In this document: piece after piece, positions 30,148 through 38,290 of the stretch | Layout: every line of letters begins with the position of its first letter | Numbering within the stretch: the first letter of the stretch is position 1 | Assembly: GCA_964538665.1 (NCBI GenBank) | Contig: CAZIEB010000004.1 | Coordinates: forward strand, 1-39,465 | DNA length: 39,465 bases | Source: JAPUDQ01 sp964538665 | Lineage (GTDB): Bacteria > Patescibacteriota > Saccharimonadia > Saccharimonadales > Saccharimonadaceae | Reading direction: 5' to 3' | The notes under the pieces: model-generated | What the model was told of the DNA's origin: nothing | Database searches by the model: none | Seen by the model: only the letters and a program-made list of their open reading frames with translations | Made by a program: the position numbers and the translations under genes

Positions 30148-30959
30148 AACGACATCCCGAATACCAGTACCTCGAACTCATGCAGCAGATTATTGACGAA
30201 GGCAAGACGAAAAAAACTCGTGGCATTCATGACATCAAATCTGTATTTGGTGCACAGGTACGGTTTGACATGCGAGCGGGTTTTCCGCTACTCACGACGA
30301 AAAAAATGCCGTTTAAATTGATGCTTCATGAAATGTTGTGGTTTATATCAGGAGACGACACGGTCGATTATCTCCACGAACATAACATTAGGTATTGGGA
30401 CGGGTTTTTACGAAAAGATTCAAATAGTCTCGGCCGAGTCTACGGAGTGCAATGGCGACACTGGCAACGACCTGACGGCTCAGAATTTGATCAGCTGCAA
30501 TGGGCTATCGATGAAATAGTACACAATCCTGATAGCAAAGGTATTATCGTCAACGCCTGGAATGCGGGCGAGCTCTCTGAGATGCGTTTACCGCCATGCC
30601 ACACAATGTTTCAGTTTGATGTTACAAAAGGTAAGCTGAGGCTTCATTTGTACCAGAGATCATGGGATGTATTCTTAGGCGCGCCGTTTAATATTGCTCA
30701 GTATGCGCTACTGCTACACATGGTCGCCCATGTTACCGGCCTCGAGCCTCGTGAGCTCATAATATCTGCTGGCTCTGCTCATCTTTACAAAAATCACATT
30801 GATGTGGCAAAACTACAGCTTCAAAGAAAACCGTTCGTCTTTCCAACCCTGCATATCAAAGGGAAAGTAGAATCTATCGATGGATTTAGCGAAGAAAATT
30901 TCGAATTAAGAAATTATGAATCTCACGAGCGGATAAAAACCGATTTGGTTATTGTGTAA
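30144..30959 (+). CDS. thyA: Thymidylate synthase
   Basis: 271 residues. TRGIHDIKSVFGAQVRFDMR (folate site), LHEMLWFISGDDTVDYL, and catalytic Cys152 in RLPPCHTMFQF, followed by QRSWDVFLGAPFNIAQYALL and YKNHIDVAKLQL. It converts dUMP to dTMP with methylene-THF. Strong SD AAAGGAGG. With dCMP deaminase and folA this completes a de novo dTMP route from dCMP in one operon. Confidence 0.98.
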   Translation: MKRHPEYQYLELMQQIIDEGKTKKTRGIHDIKSVFGAQVRFDMRAGFPLLTTKKMPFKLMLHEMLWFISGDDTVDYLHEHNIRYWDGFLRKDSNSLGRVYGVQWRHWQRPDGSEFDQLQWAIDEIVHNPDSKGIIVNAWNAGELSEMRLPPCHTMFQFDVTKGKLRLHLYQRSWDVFLGAPFNIAQYALLLHMVAHVTGLEPRELIISAGSAHLYKNHIDVAKLQLQRKPFVFPTLHIKGKVESIDGFSEENFELRNYESHERIKTDLVIV

Positions 30960-30974
30960 AATCAAGAGTTGTTA

Positions 30975-32228
30975 CTAATCTTTCTTCGCAGAAGCCACTA
31001 AGCGGTTGTATAGATCTACATGGCGCTTGACCATGGTATCAACATCAAATCTTTTCTCGAATGATCGTCGACATAGCTTCCTATCAATTGTTTCAATATG
31101 AGACAGTGCGTCCGCAATGCTTTGAATGGTTCTGGGTTCATCGAGACGACCATTAGCATAGAGTGTTTTGGAAACGATGATTCCCGTAGTGCCCTGTTCA
31201 ATCAGCTCAGGTAAAGCACCGGAATTGAGCGCTATGACCGGCGTGCCGCATGCGAGCGCTTCTATAGCTACCATACCGAATGGCTCTTCAAAAATCGAAG
31301 GGACGAGTAGCGCTTTTGCATTTGCCAGAAATTCTTGTTTTTTTGGAATATCTGAAATGTGGCCAATGTATGACGCGTTTTTTTCATCCAGCATTGGAAG
31401 TATTTGTTTATTCCAGTACGCATCTTTGCCGTGATCGCTATAATGCTTCCCAGCAATGAGTAATCGTGAGGGTGGGTATTCTTCGTTATATTTCTGAACA
31501 GCGCGGATTGCCAAGTGCACGCCTTTTGGCTCAATAATCCTCCCGAGGTAAGCGAAATACTCACCGGTGGGGTTTTTAGTAGGCGTAAACTTATCTTTGG
31601 GTAATCCGTGGTATATGTTTTCCACCCAGTTGGTATCATCAGGCATGCCGAGTCTCTGTGCGTGTGACATACTAATCCAATTGAGATGTCTGTATTTTGG
31701 GAATATACTTTTGTATTTCACCAAAAAGTTATACGGATCATGATGGGTAAACACTGTAGGCTTTCGGCATAATGCCGCAAACGACAGGGCTAGTTCTTCT
31801 TCATTTGCATATACATGTACGATATCAATCTTGCTTTCGTTGGCATCATTGTATGCCCTCGCGATGATCTCGCTCTGTACCTGACGCGCTAACGTTACAA
31901 AAGTAAAAGGATGTTTTCGCAGAAGATCCATATATGAATCGCCCGCCTCTCCTCTCCTCGACAACTCCAGCTCAAACAGACTAAGATCTGATGAGATATT
32001 TGTAGCCGATGTATCAACTGGACCAGGAGTATATAAAGTTACTTCCACGCCGCTCTCTTGCAGTCTGTTACATAGTTCGAGTGATAAGTGACCAGGTGAA
32101 TATATTACGTCTGGCAATATGTCCCGATGCATGAACATGTGCGGGACTACAAAACCTACCCTCAATTTATTTTTTATCGTCGAGGAAGCTAAGGTCGAAT
32201 TCCTCTTCATTGGCTTCATTGTCGCCAT
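30975..32228 (-). CDS. Glycosyltransferase family 4 (GT-B)
   Basis: Up to 417 residues. N-domain: LRVGFVVPHMFMHRD, IDIVHVYANEEELAL. C-domain: YFAYLGRIIEPKGVHLAIRA, RLLIAGKHY and the nucleotide-sugar block FEEPFGMVAIEALACGTPVI with the E-x7-E motif. It transfers a sugar from NDP-sugar to a glycan or lipid in the cytoplasm. The start is uncertain: the conventional ATG at 32228 overlaps a small acidic ORF in another frame, and homologues usually begin near R-V-G-F. A TTG at 32165, two bases after the small ORF's stop, would give such a start. Confidence 0.88.
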   Translation of the reverse strand: MATMKPMKRNSTLASSTIKNKLRVGFVVPHMFMHRDILPDVIYSPGHLSLELCNRLQESGVEVTLYTPGPVDTSATNISSDLSLFELELSRRGEAGDSYMDLLRKHPFTFVTLARQVQSEIIARAYNDANESKIDIVHVYANEEELALSFAALCRKPTVFTHHDPYNFLVKYKSIFPKYRHLNWISMSHAQRLGMPDDTNWVENIYHGLPKDKFTPTKNPTGEYFAYLGRIIEPKGVHLAIRAVQKYNEEYPPSRLLIAGKHYSDHGKDAYWNKQILPMLDEKNASYIGHISDIPKKQEFLANAKALLVPSIFEEPFGMVAIEALACGTPVIALNSGALPELIEQGTTGIIVSKTLYANGRLDEPRTIQSIADALSHIETIDRKLCRRSFEKRFDVDTMVKRHVDLYNRLVASAKKD

Positions 32229-32259
32229 AATAGCTATCCGGTTGCTGATCTTCAGTCAT
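32167..32259 (-). CDS. Small acidic protein upstream of the GT4 gene (30 aa)
   Basis: GGAG lies 5 bases before ATG 32259 (a second ATG adjoins at 32262). The 30-residue product is strongly acidic: MTEDQQPDSYYGDNEANE, then EFDLSFLDDKK, ending at TAA 32169-32167. Its 3' end meets a TTG that may start the GT4 gene, so coupling is plausible. It overlaps the nominal GT4 N-terminus in another frame; one of the two is wrong or both are real. No family recognised. Confidence 0.45.
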   Translation of the reverse strand: MTEDQQPDSYYGDNEANEEEFDLSFLDDKK

Positions 32260-32322
32260 CATAACTCCTATCTACTACGTAATTATATCAAACCAATAGA
32301 GCGTGTATCAGAATATTTATCT

Positions 32323-33288
32323 CTAAAGCTCTACCGTGAATCCCGGCCCCATCGTCGTTGACATACTGATTGACTGGATGTAGGTACCTTTGATCGAGGA
32401 CGGCTTGACACTTTGCAGACTTGCGAAAAAGCTCTGGGCGTTTTCGTATAGTTTGTCTGCGCCAAAACTGACCTTGCCGATACTCAAGTGGACAATCGCT
32501 TGTTTGTCGACACGGTACTCAACTTTACCGGTCTTGGCTTCTTTGACTGCTTGGGCTGGGTTTGTGCTGACTGTACCACTCTTAGGGTTTGGCATCAGGC
32601 CGCGTGGACCGAGAAGTCGTGCAAATTTACCGAGCTTTGGCATGAGCTGAGGGGTAGATATCAGCACATCGAAATCTATCGATTCTTTTGCAAGCAGTGC
32701 CATGACATCGTCTTCACCTGCTACATCAGCTCCGGCTTTTTTGGCGGCTGCTGCATCTTCGCTAGGTACAAACGCTGCGACTTTGATTGTTTTTCCTGTG
32801 CCGTGTGGCAGTGTGACGGTAGTACGGATGTTTTGATCGGCTTGGCGAGGGTCAACGCCAAGTACGACATGGACTTCTACGCTTGCGTCAAATTTACTTG
32901 GGTTTGTCTCTACCGCAAGGGCGACTGCGTCTTTGAGGGCATATGATTTTGTCGTGTCGACTTTTTCGTAGGCTTTGCGGTAGTTTTTGCCTTTGCGTTC
33001 ATGGTGAGGGCGAATTTTTGGAGCAGGACCTTTTTTGACGTGGCTAGTTGCTTCTTCAGCTTGTGGCGATGTGTCGCCCGCTTCTTTGCGAGCTTCTTTG
33101 TCGGCTTTTTCTTCCTCTTCCTTCAGCGCTTTTTCAGATCGTTTACCGGCCTTTGCTACCTTGGCTTCACGAACTTCGTGATGCTCTGCATCTGCAATCG
33201 CTTTTTCGATCTCAGCAATAGTGTTTTTTTCAGTTACTTCTAGCTTCAGCTCCTTAGCTTTGTCTAGTAATTCGGCTTTTTTAGCCAT
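32323..33288 (-). CDS. rplA: 50S ribosomal protein L1 with an N-terminal extension
   Basis: 321 residues from ATG 33288, with AAAGGAG 8 bases upstream. Residues ~1-38 (KAELLDKAKELKLEVTEKNT followed by IAEIEKAIADAE) look like a Rho-N/SAP/HeH-type mini-domain. A charged Glu/Lys linker follows (to ~100). From ~105 it is L1: SYALKDAVALAVETNPSKFD, LPHGTGKTIKVAAF, LLGPRGLMPNPKSGTV. Usual L1 is ~230 residues. L1 shapes the ribosomal E-site stalk and can repress its own mRNA. It has its own promoter, unlike the common rplK-rplA operon. Confidence 0.95.
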   Translation of the reverse strand: MAKKAELLDKAKELKLEVTEKNTIAEIEKAIADAEHHEVREAKVAKAGKRSEKALKEEEEKADKEARKEAGDTSPQAEEATSHVKKGPAPKIRPHHERKGKNYRKAYEKVDTTKSYALKDAVALAVETNPSKFDASVEVHVVLGVDPRQADQNIRTTVTLPHGTGKTIKVAAFVPSEDAAAAKKAGADVAGEDDVMALLAKESIDFDVLISTPQLMPKLGKFARLLGPRGLMPNPKSGTVSTNPAQAVKEAKTGKVEYRVDKQAIVHLSIGKVSFGADKLYENAQSFFASLQSVKPSSIKGTYIQSISMSTTMGPGFTVEL

Positions 33289-33353
33289 AGTTGTATCTCC
33301 TTTGTGGTGCGAACGGCTTTCGAGGCCTCCCACATACGTAATATTCACTTTGA

Positions 33354-33382
33354 ATTATAACATGTCAACAGATAGAGATCAA
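33354..33382 (-). promoter_or_regulatory. Promoter of rplA
   Basis: Minus strand: TTGATC (33382-33377), 17-base spacer, TATAAT (33359-33354); transcript start near 33347. The 59-base leader has GTGG/CCAC enclosing GGC/GCC with asymmetric unpaired bases, a shape that could bind L1. Confidence 0.65.
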
Positions 33383-33392
33383 GTCCTACATA

Positions 33393-33421
33393 TAGACAAC
33401 AGACACGTAATGTGCTATGAT
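33393..33421 (+). promoter_or_regulatory. Promoter of the GNAT gene (leaderless)
   Basis: TAGACA (33393-33398), 17-base spacer, TATGAT (33416-33421), ATG at 33428. It is back to back with the rplA promoter. Confidence 0.6.
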
Positions 33422-33427
33422 ATAGAT

Positions 33428-33922
33428 ATGTTAGTACGTCGTGAATTCGACCCGTTTCGTATTGATGCGAGGCCGCGTGATGTTTTGCAGGCACACCTGT
33501 TGCTTTCTGATGCACGAGGTACTCGTCCAAAATCGACTACCGGGGAAGCTTTCAAGGACTTGTCTTCATACCGAGACTTCACGCATGGCTCAACCGAGCG
33601 GCCTCCCGGATTTCTGTTATACGACACGCCAGACCATGGCACGGTCGGCATGGCACACATTACTGAGTTTCCGACCTCCTCTACTCTGAGTCTAGATGCA
33701 TTAGCCGTAAGTGAGCCATACAGGGGTGAAGGCTTCGGAGGCGAGATACTAGACGACGTGATTGATCTTTCGTTTGCTCGGGGCCTTGGCCGCGTGTCGT
33801 TAAGCGTTGATCGGGACAACAAAAAAGCGCAACAGCTTTATGCGTCGCGCTCGTTTGTAGTTGATGAAGATCTGGACTCGCACCTGTATATGGTCCGAAG
33901 GCAGCCTAGCCTTCTACAGTAA
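33428..33922 (+). CDS. GNAT family N-acetyltransferase
   Basis: 164 residues from ATG 33428. The frame is open far upstream through the rplA 5' end, but the promoter at 33393-33421 sets this start. GNAT core: STLSLDALAVSEPYRGEGFG (motif A, R/Q-G-x-G-x-G-like), then ILDDVIDLSFARGLGRVSLS, DNKKAQQLYASRSFVVD (motif B). It acetylates an amine on an unknown substrate; a ribosomal protein is an attractive guess from its position between rplK and rplA. It is antisense to both and its 3' end overlaps rplK by 17 bases. Confidence 0.82.
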   Translation: MLVRREFDPFRIDARPRDVLQAHLLLSDARGTRPKSTTGEAFKDLSSYRDFTHGSTERPPGFLLYDTPDHGTVGMAHITEFPTSSTLSLDALAVSEPYRGEGFGGEILDDVIDLSFARGLGRVSLSVDRDNKKAQQLYASRSFVVDEDLDSHLYMVRRQPSLLQ

Positions 33923-34331
33923 CACCCATACTTCGGGCGCTTCCTGCGACAACCTTCACCGCACCTTCGAGGTCATTTGCATTTAACACATTCATTTTTT
34001 CTTTGGCAATTTCTTCGAGCTGCGCACGTGTGATTTTGCCGACTTTTTCGCTGTGAGGTTTGCCAGAACCTTTTTTGATGCCTGTTTTTTCGAGTATCAA
34101 ATCATCAACTGGTCGTCCGAGGCATACCCAGTCAAATGTACGGTCTTCGTATACCTTGAGGTGTACTATGACGTCTTTACCGTTGAACTCTTTGGTCGCA
34201 TCGTTAAATGGATTGATAAAATCCATCATGTTGAGGCCCCATTGCCCCAAAGTTGAGCCAACAGGAGGGCCTGCGGTCGCACGTCCACCAGGAACGCGAA
34301 ATTTCAAATTACCAATAACCTTTTTTGCCAT
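33906..34331 (-). CDS. rplK: 50S ribosomal protein L11
   Basis: 141 residues. KKVIGNLKFRVPGGRATAGP then PVGSTLGQWGLNMMDF (thiostrepton-region fold), KTGIKKGSGKPHSEKVGKIT and the C-terminal rRNA-binding domain ending GSARSMGVTVEG. Standard length. It is the third gene of secE-nusG-rplK; rplA, its normal partner, is separated by the GNAT gene. Confidence 0.97.
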   Translation of the reverse strand: MAKKVIGNLKFRVPGGRATAGPPVGSTLGQWGLNMMDFINPFNDATKEFNGKDVIVHLKVYEDRTFDWVCLGRPVDDLILEKTGIKKGSGKPHSEKVGKITRAQLEEIAKEKMNVLNANDLEGAVKVVAGSARSMGVTVEG

Positions 34332-34398
34332 ACCTATCCTTTTTCATGAGTTTACTAAATATAATGTGAAGCAATATTTAGTGCGTAACAGTAGTATA

Positions 34399-34944
34399 TT
34401 ATACCTTTTTTACCTGTAGAGCGTCAAGCTCCACTGGAGTTTCGCGACCAAACATGCTCACAAGGACTTTTATCTTGCCTTTTGCAGTGTCAATTTCATT
34501 GATTGCACCATCGAAGCCTTTGAATGGTCCATCGGTGATATTGACGACTTCTCCGACGGTGTAATTGATGTGGTGCTTTGGATCAGCGACACCCATGCGT
34601 TTTTTGATCTTGGCGATCTCAGCATCACTGACTGGTGTAGGGTCGGACCCGGTACCGACAAATCCCGTGACACCCGGAGTATTACGGATGATAAACCACG
34701 CGTCTTCTGTCATCTTCATTTCGACTAAGACATAGCCTTGGAAAATCTTTTTTTCGACGATTTTGCGTTTGCCGTTTTTTATCTCGATTTGCTTTTCTTT
34801 GGGGACGAGCACACCGAAGATTTTGTCTGCCATGTCTACTGACTCGACGCGCTGTTGGATGCTTTCGGCAACTTTTTCTTCATAACCACTGTAAGTATGA
34901 ATTGCATACCAGGCTCGTGAAGAATCATATCTGTGTTTGGACAT
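34399..34944 (-). CDS. nusG: Transcription termination/antitermination protein NusG
   Basis: 181 residues. NGN domain: SRAWYAIHTYSGYEEKVAE and GYVLVEMKMTEDAWFIIRNT, then TPGVTGFVGTGSDPTPV. KOW domain: VGEVVNITDGPFKGFDGAI. It binds RNA polymerase and couples transcription to translation. Start overlaps the secE stop (TAATG). Confidence 0.97.
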   Translation of the reverse strand: MSKHRYDSSRAWYAIHTYSGYEEKVAESIQQRVESVDMADKIFGVLVPKEKQIEIKNGKRKIVEKKIFQGYVLVEMKMTEDAWFIIRNTPGVTGFVGTGSDPTPVSDAEIAKIKKRMGVADPKHHINYTVGEVVNITDGPFKGFDGAINEIDTAKGKIKVLVSMFGRETPVELDALQVKKV

Positions 34945-35207
34945 TATAGTATTACCTTTCTGAATAGTTCATTAAACACGTAATCTAATCCTAGGATGAT
35001 GCCGGCAAAAAACAGTGAAAACAGTATCACTGCAAGCGTCAAGCTCCATGATGCCCGACGATCAGGCCACCTCACTTGCCGTAGTTCGCGCCATGCACCC
35101 TCGAAATACCCTGTATCTTTGTCGGCTTTCCTCTCGCGGCGAAGACGCGGTATCCGAAATCGCTTAGAATCTCTTTTTGATGAAGTAGGTTTTTTTGCAG
35201 CTGCCAC
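34944..35207 (-). CDS. secE: Preprotein translocase subunit SecE
   Basis: 87 residues from GTG 35207, which has AAAGGG 6 bases upstream; an ATG 10 codons earlier reads into unrelated sequence. Basic N-terminus, then the SecE signature (AWRELRQVRWPDRRASW) and one transmembrane helix (LTLAVILFSLFFAGIILGLD). It stabilises the SecYEG channel. Coupled to nusG. Confidence 0.93.
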   Translation of the reverse strand: MAAAKKPTSSKRDSKRFRIPRLRRERKADKDTGYFEGAWRELRQVRWPDRRASWSLTLAVILFSLFFAGIILGLDYVFNELFRKVIL

Positions 35208-35242
35208 CGTGTTCCCTTTCGTGCGTTTCAGGCACACTCAAT

Positions 35243-35264
35243 AAAAAAAGACTGCTTAGCAGTC
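35243..35264 (-). terminator. Rho-independent terminator after the histidine kinase gene
   Basis: Minus strand: GACTGC, loop TAA, GCAGTC, then seven T (35249-35243). It separates the kinase gene from secE. Confidence 0.88.
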
Positions 35265-35278
35265 ATGTCAAGTCAATA

Positions 35279-36940
35279 CTACTCAGTTTCGCTTTGATTG
35301 TCAAGCCCACTACTGAGCGGCAAGGCGATAGTAAACGTCGAACCATGGTTGAGACGGCTCTCGAGCTGTATCTGTGTACCAAGTTTTTTTGCGAGCTTGT
35401 GGACGATGTATAATCCGAGCCCGGTGCCGTTCGTTTCTCGAGTACGATAATCTTCTGAGCGGTAGAATTTTTCAAATATCTTCGCATGCTCTTTTTTGCT
35501 GATGCCGATACCCGTATCGCGAACACCAAACTCAACTTGACCCTTATGCGGACGTACGATGAAGGTAATTGACCCTCTTTGGGTATATTTAATGGCATTT
35601 GTGAAAAAGTTTTGCAGCACCTCCTCGAGATACAAGCGGCTCACTTTGATATAGCCAGGGTTGCCATGCATATCTAGATTGAGCTTGAGGTGTTTTGCCT
35701 GTGCTTTGGGCTCGTATTCTTTGAATATTTCATGAGCAAACTCCTGCACATTGATACGCTCTGGCTCGCTACCGACACCGCGTTCTGCGCGAGAAAGTGT
35801 CCCCAAATCGTTTATCATGCGCGCTAGAAATACAATCTGGTCGTGTGCCATCTTCAGCGCCTGTGCCACCACACTAGGGGCAGCATTCTTCTGAATAAGC
35901 ATTTCAACATTTGAAACAGTCCCTTCAGCAATGGCAATCGGTGTTCGTAGTTCATGGGATACGACTGAAATAAACTCGTCACGCTCTTCGTCCAGGCTTT
36001 TTTCGCGAGTAATGTCTCTCAGCACGAGGATATATCCTATCACTGCGTTCTTGTCATCGCGGATTCTCGAAGTACTCAGCCCAATACGTATAGATTCACC
36101 ATCCTCAAATGTGTAGACGAGATCATCAATGTACATCGATGGCTTGCCTTTTTTGAGTGATTTTAGGAGTGTATATGGCTCACCTTCGGTATTCCTAAAG
36201 ACAAGCTGCTCGTCGACATTTGATCCATTGAGGCTTTTGTTTGTGTCGAGAAGGTTGAGCATGGCTGCATTGTAGAGCTGGATAGTGCCAGCAGAATTAA
36301 TACTAATGACGGCCTCATTGAGGCTGTTTATCAGTGTCATGAGTCGGCTTTGCTCTATTGTTCTCTGGTGTTCGGCTTTGACAAAATCTTCGTGCTCCGT
36401 GTCATGAACAAGCCGCAGCGAACCGACAAACCAGGCCAATATGACAATGACGGTCGCATACACGAGATGATCGATTGCAACCACAATATAGGTGGCGTCA
36501 ACAGGGCGTGTATCGAGCGCCAGGCTACTGAGAGCGGTGACGAACAGTACCGAGCTGCTGAGCGCCATCGCGTATTTGCCCATAAATGTCCCTGTGACGA
36601 CTATCAGTATGAGCCACAACATTGTCATTGGACTCATAAACCCAGTGATGAGTAGCGGTAGCGCAACGCCTATTGCGTGGAATGGAATGATAAATAACGC
36701 AAGTTTGCTGCTTTGGGTTTTGTATGGCCGAAAATACGCCCATAGGGCAAATAAGACGACCAGAATACTAATGATGACGCTGCCGAGTAGCGAGTACTGT
36801 GACGAGCGGCTCACAAACCCCCACTCCGCCATGATTGCGTACAAAATTGTGACAAACGAGACAACAACCGCTAACTGACGAAGAATATGTGCCAGTTTTA
36901 CGGCATACTTATTACTTTTTTCGTATGTCTTCCCACCCAT
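35279..36940 (-). CDS. Membrane sensor histidine kinase (orphan)
   Basis: 553 residues. About six transmembrane helices in residues 15-180, then a PAS domain (LINSLNEAVISINSAGTIQL... VIGYILVLRDITREK). HisKA with SVVSHELRTPIAIAEGTV (phospho-His). HATPase: NFFTNAIKYTQRG (N box), VRDTGIGIS (G1), GTGLGLYIVHKLA (G2). It senses a membrane or intracellular cue and phosphorylates a response regulator. No response regulator gene is adjacent on either side, so its partner is elsewhere. Confidence 0.95.
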   Translation of the reverse strand: MGGKTYEKSNKYAVKLAHILRQLAVVVSFVTILYAIMAEWGFVSRSSQYSLLGSVIISILVVLFALWAYFRPYKTQSSKLALFIIPFHAIGVALPLLITGFMSPMTMLWLILIVVTGTFMGKYAMALSSSVLFVTALSSLALDTRPVDATYIVVAIDHLVYATVIVILAWFVGSLRLVHDTEHEDFVKAEHQRTIEQSRLMTLINSLNEAVISINSAGTIQLYNAAMLNLLDTNKSLNGSNVDEQLVFRNTEGEPYTLLKSLKKGKPSMYIDDLVYTFEDGESIRIGLSTSRIRDDKNAVIGYILVLRDITREKSLDEERDEFISVVSHELRTPIAIAEGTVSNVEMLIQKNAAPSVVAQALKMAHDQIVFLARMINDLGTLSRAERGVGSEPERINVQEFAHEIFKEYEPKAQAKHLKLNLDMHGNPGYIKVSRLYLEEVLQNFFTNAIKYTQRGSITFIVRPHKGQVEFGVRDTGIGISKKEHAKIFEKFYRSEDYRTRETNGTGLGLYIVHKLAKKLGTQIQLESRLNHGSTFTIALPLSSGLDNQSETE

Positions 36941-36962
36941 TTAGCTTAAGTATACATGATTA

Positions 36963-37664
36963 TTAGAGATAGGGGCTATAGTCTTTGAGTTGTTTCTTGG
37001 CGTTTTTGTAGTCAGGATAGTGCTGCTCGACGAGTTGCCAAAACTGCGGAGAGTGGTTCATATGTGTCAGATGCGCCAGCTCATGCACTAGCACGTAGTC
37101 GATCAGCTCTTTGGGAAGATTCATGAGAGCGACGTTGAGGCTGATGACGCCCTGGGTGCTACAGCTCCCCCACCGACCTTTTTGGTTGGCATATCGAATC
37201 GACGAATACGATACACCCATATCTTGCGCGATGTACACAAGACGCCTAGGTAGATAGGCTGCCGCTTGATTGTTAAGCGCTTTTCGCACCGCGCGACGGA
37301 CTACTTCTTGATTTTGTGCCGAAGTATAGAGCGACCCATGAGGCACCGCCCACACAATTGTTTGTCCCGAAGTACGTGCTCGTGCGTTGTCTGCGTAGAC
37401 AAGAGCGATGCGGTGAGTGTGACCGATTGTCATCCCGTCTTCATAGATTGGCGGACTTATCTGTGTCTGCGCCTCTATCGCAGCGCGAAGTTGAGCGCGA
37501 GAGCTTTCGATGAGTTTTTTCACATGGGTTAGAGATCCTCTAGTTGGCAGAGTTGCGTGAATCTGACCGCGGTGGTCTAAGCGTATTCGGACATATTTTG
37601 CGTTTGGGCGGCGCTGTACATAGATATCGCCAAACTCTTCGTCATGCAACTCAGGTGTTTTCAC
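36963..37664 (-). CDS. YgjP-type zinc metallopeptidase (DUF45/WLM-like)
   Basis: 233 residues. Active site DYVLVHELAHLTHMNHSPQF ending in W: HELxH plus a downstream His, with WGSCSTQGVISLNVALMNLP before it, the standard YgjP arrangement. N-terminus is a beta-domain (YVRIRLDHRGQIHATLPTRG). The physiological substrate is not established for the family. It overlaps the next upstream gene, a P-loop protein, by four bases (37661-37664). Confidence 0.92.
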   Translation of the reverse strand: MKTPELHDEEFGDIYVQRRPNAKYVRIRLDHRGQIHATLPTRGSLTHVKKLIESSRAQLRAAIEAQTQISPPIYEDGMTIGHTHRIALVYADNARARTSGQTIVWAVPHGSLYTSAQNQEVVRRAVRKALNNQAAAYLPRRLVYIAQDMGVSYSSIRYANQKGRWGSCSTQGVISLNVALMNLPKELIDYVLVHELAHLTHMNHSPQFWQLVEQHYPDYKNAKKQLKDYSPYL

Positions 37665-38290
37665 GAAACAATAGTAGGCTTAGTAGACTTGCGAGTAGGT
37701 TTTGAGGCAACGATAGTACGTGAGACAGGCGCCAAGGCGATATCACGAGGTGCGACAATTTTTTTCAGCACTGCTTTGGCTTGAGATGCAAAGGTGTGTT
37801 TGCCACTAATTACCACATGATCTTCGCGATTATCTGGCGGCGTGATGCGTTTTGCAAATGACTCAAACTGCTCAGACGTCAGAGGAAACTTATATTTGTC
37901 CTCACTACGTTTTTTGCTACGATTGAGAGCTCTGTGCTGTGAAGACGCACTATCTGTCTGTACCCAGACTACGAGCAGGCCGTATTCATGAGTGCGCGCA
38001 GCTTTAGCGATTTCTAGACGAGCCATCTTGGTATTCATCGCTCCATCAACAATAAACGTGCGTTGTGTTTTGAAAAGCTCTTGTATCTGGCAATTCATAA
38101 GGTTTGCGACAAGCACTTCTTCTTCTTTGCTAAAGGTTGGCTCTGAGAATAGCAGGTAATGTAATTTATCAAAACTCACTACAGGAGTATGAAACAAATC
38201 CGAAAACTTTTGAGCAAAAAAACTTTTGCCAGAGCCGGGAATGCCGACCATCAATACGACCATAGGCCGACTGGTAATCAAGGACTTCAT
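37661..38290 (-). CDS. P-loop ATPase/kinase (zeta-toxin/PNK-like)
   Basis: 209 residues. Walker A VGIPGSGKSFFAQKF near residue 16-24, then VVSFDKLHYLLF. The LID region is rich in Arg/Lys (RALNRSKKRSEDKYKF), after which the protein becomes basic. This resembles small AAA_33/zeta-type kinases that phosphorylate nucleic acid ends, sugars or UDP-GlcNAc. No antitoxin-like small gene is nearby; coupling with the YgjP peptidase gene is by a 4-base overlap. Substrate unknown. Confidence 0.78.
   Translation of the reverse strand: MKSLITSRPMVVLMVGIPGSGKSFFAQKFSDLFHTPVVSFDKLHYLLFSEPTFSKEEEVLVANLMNCQIQELFKTQRTFIVDGAMNTKMARLEIAKAARTHEYGLLVVWVQTDSASSQHRALNRSKKRSEDKYKFPLTSEQFESFAKRITPPDNREDHVVISGKHTFASQAKAVLKKIVAPRDIALAPVSRTIVASKPTRKSTKPTIVS

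Noticed and set aside
37661..38290. Zeta-toxin/epsilon-antitoxin module
   Set aside because: The P-loop protein resembles zeta-type kinases, but no antitoxin gene precedes it and its partner gene encodes a YgjP peptidase.
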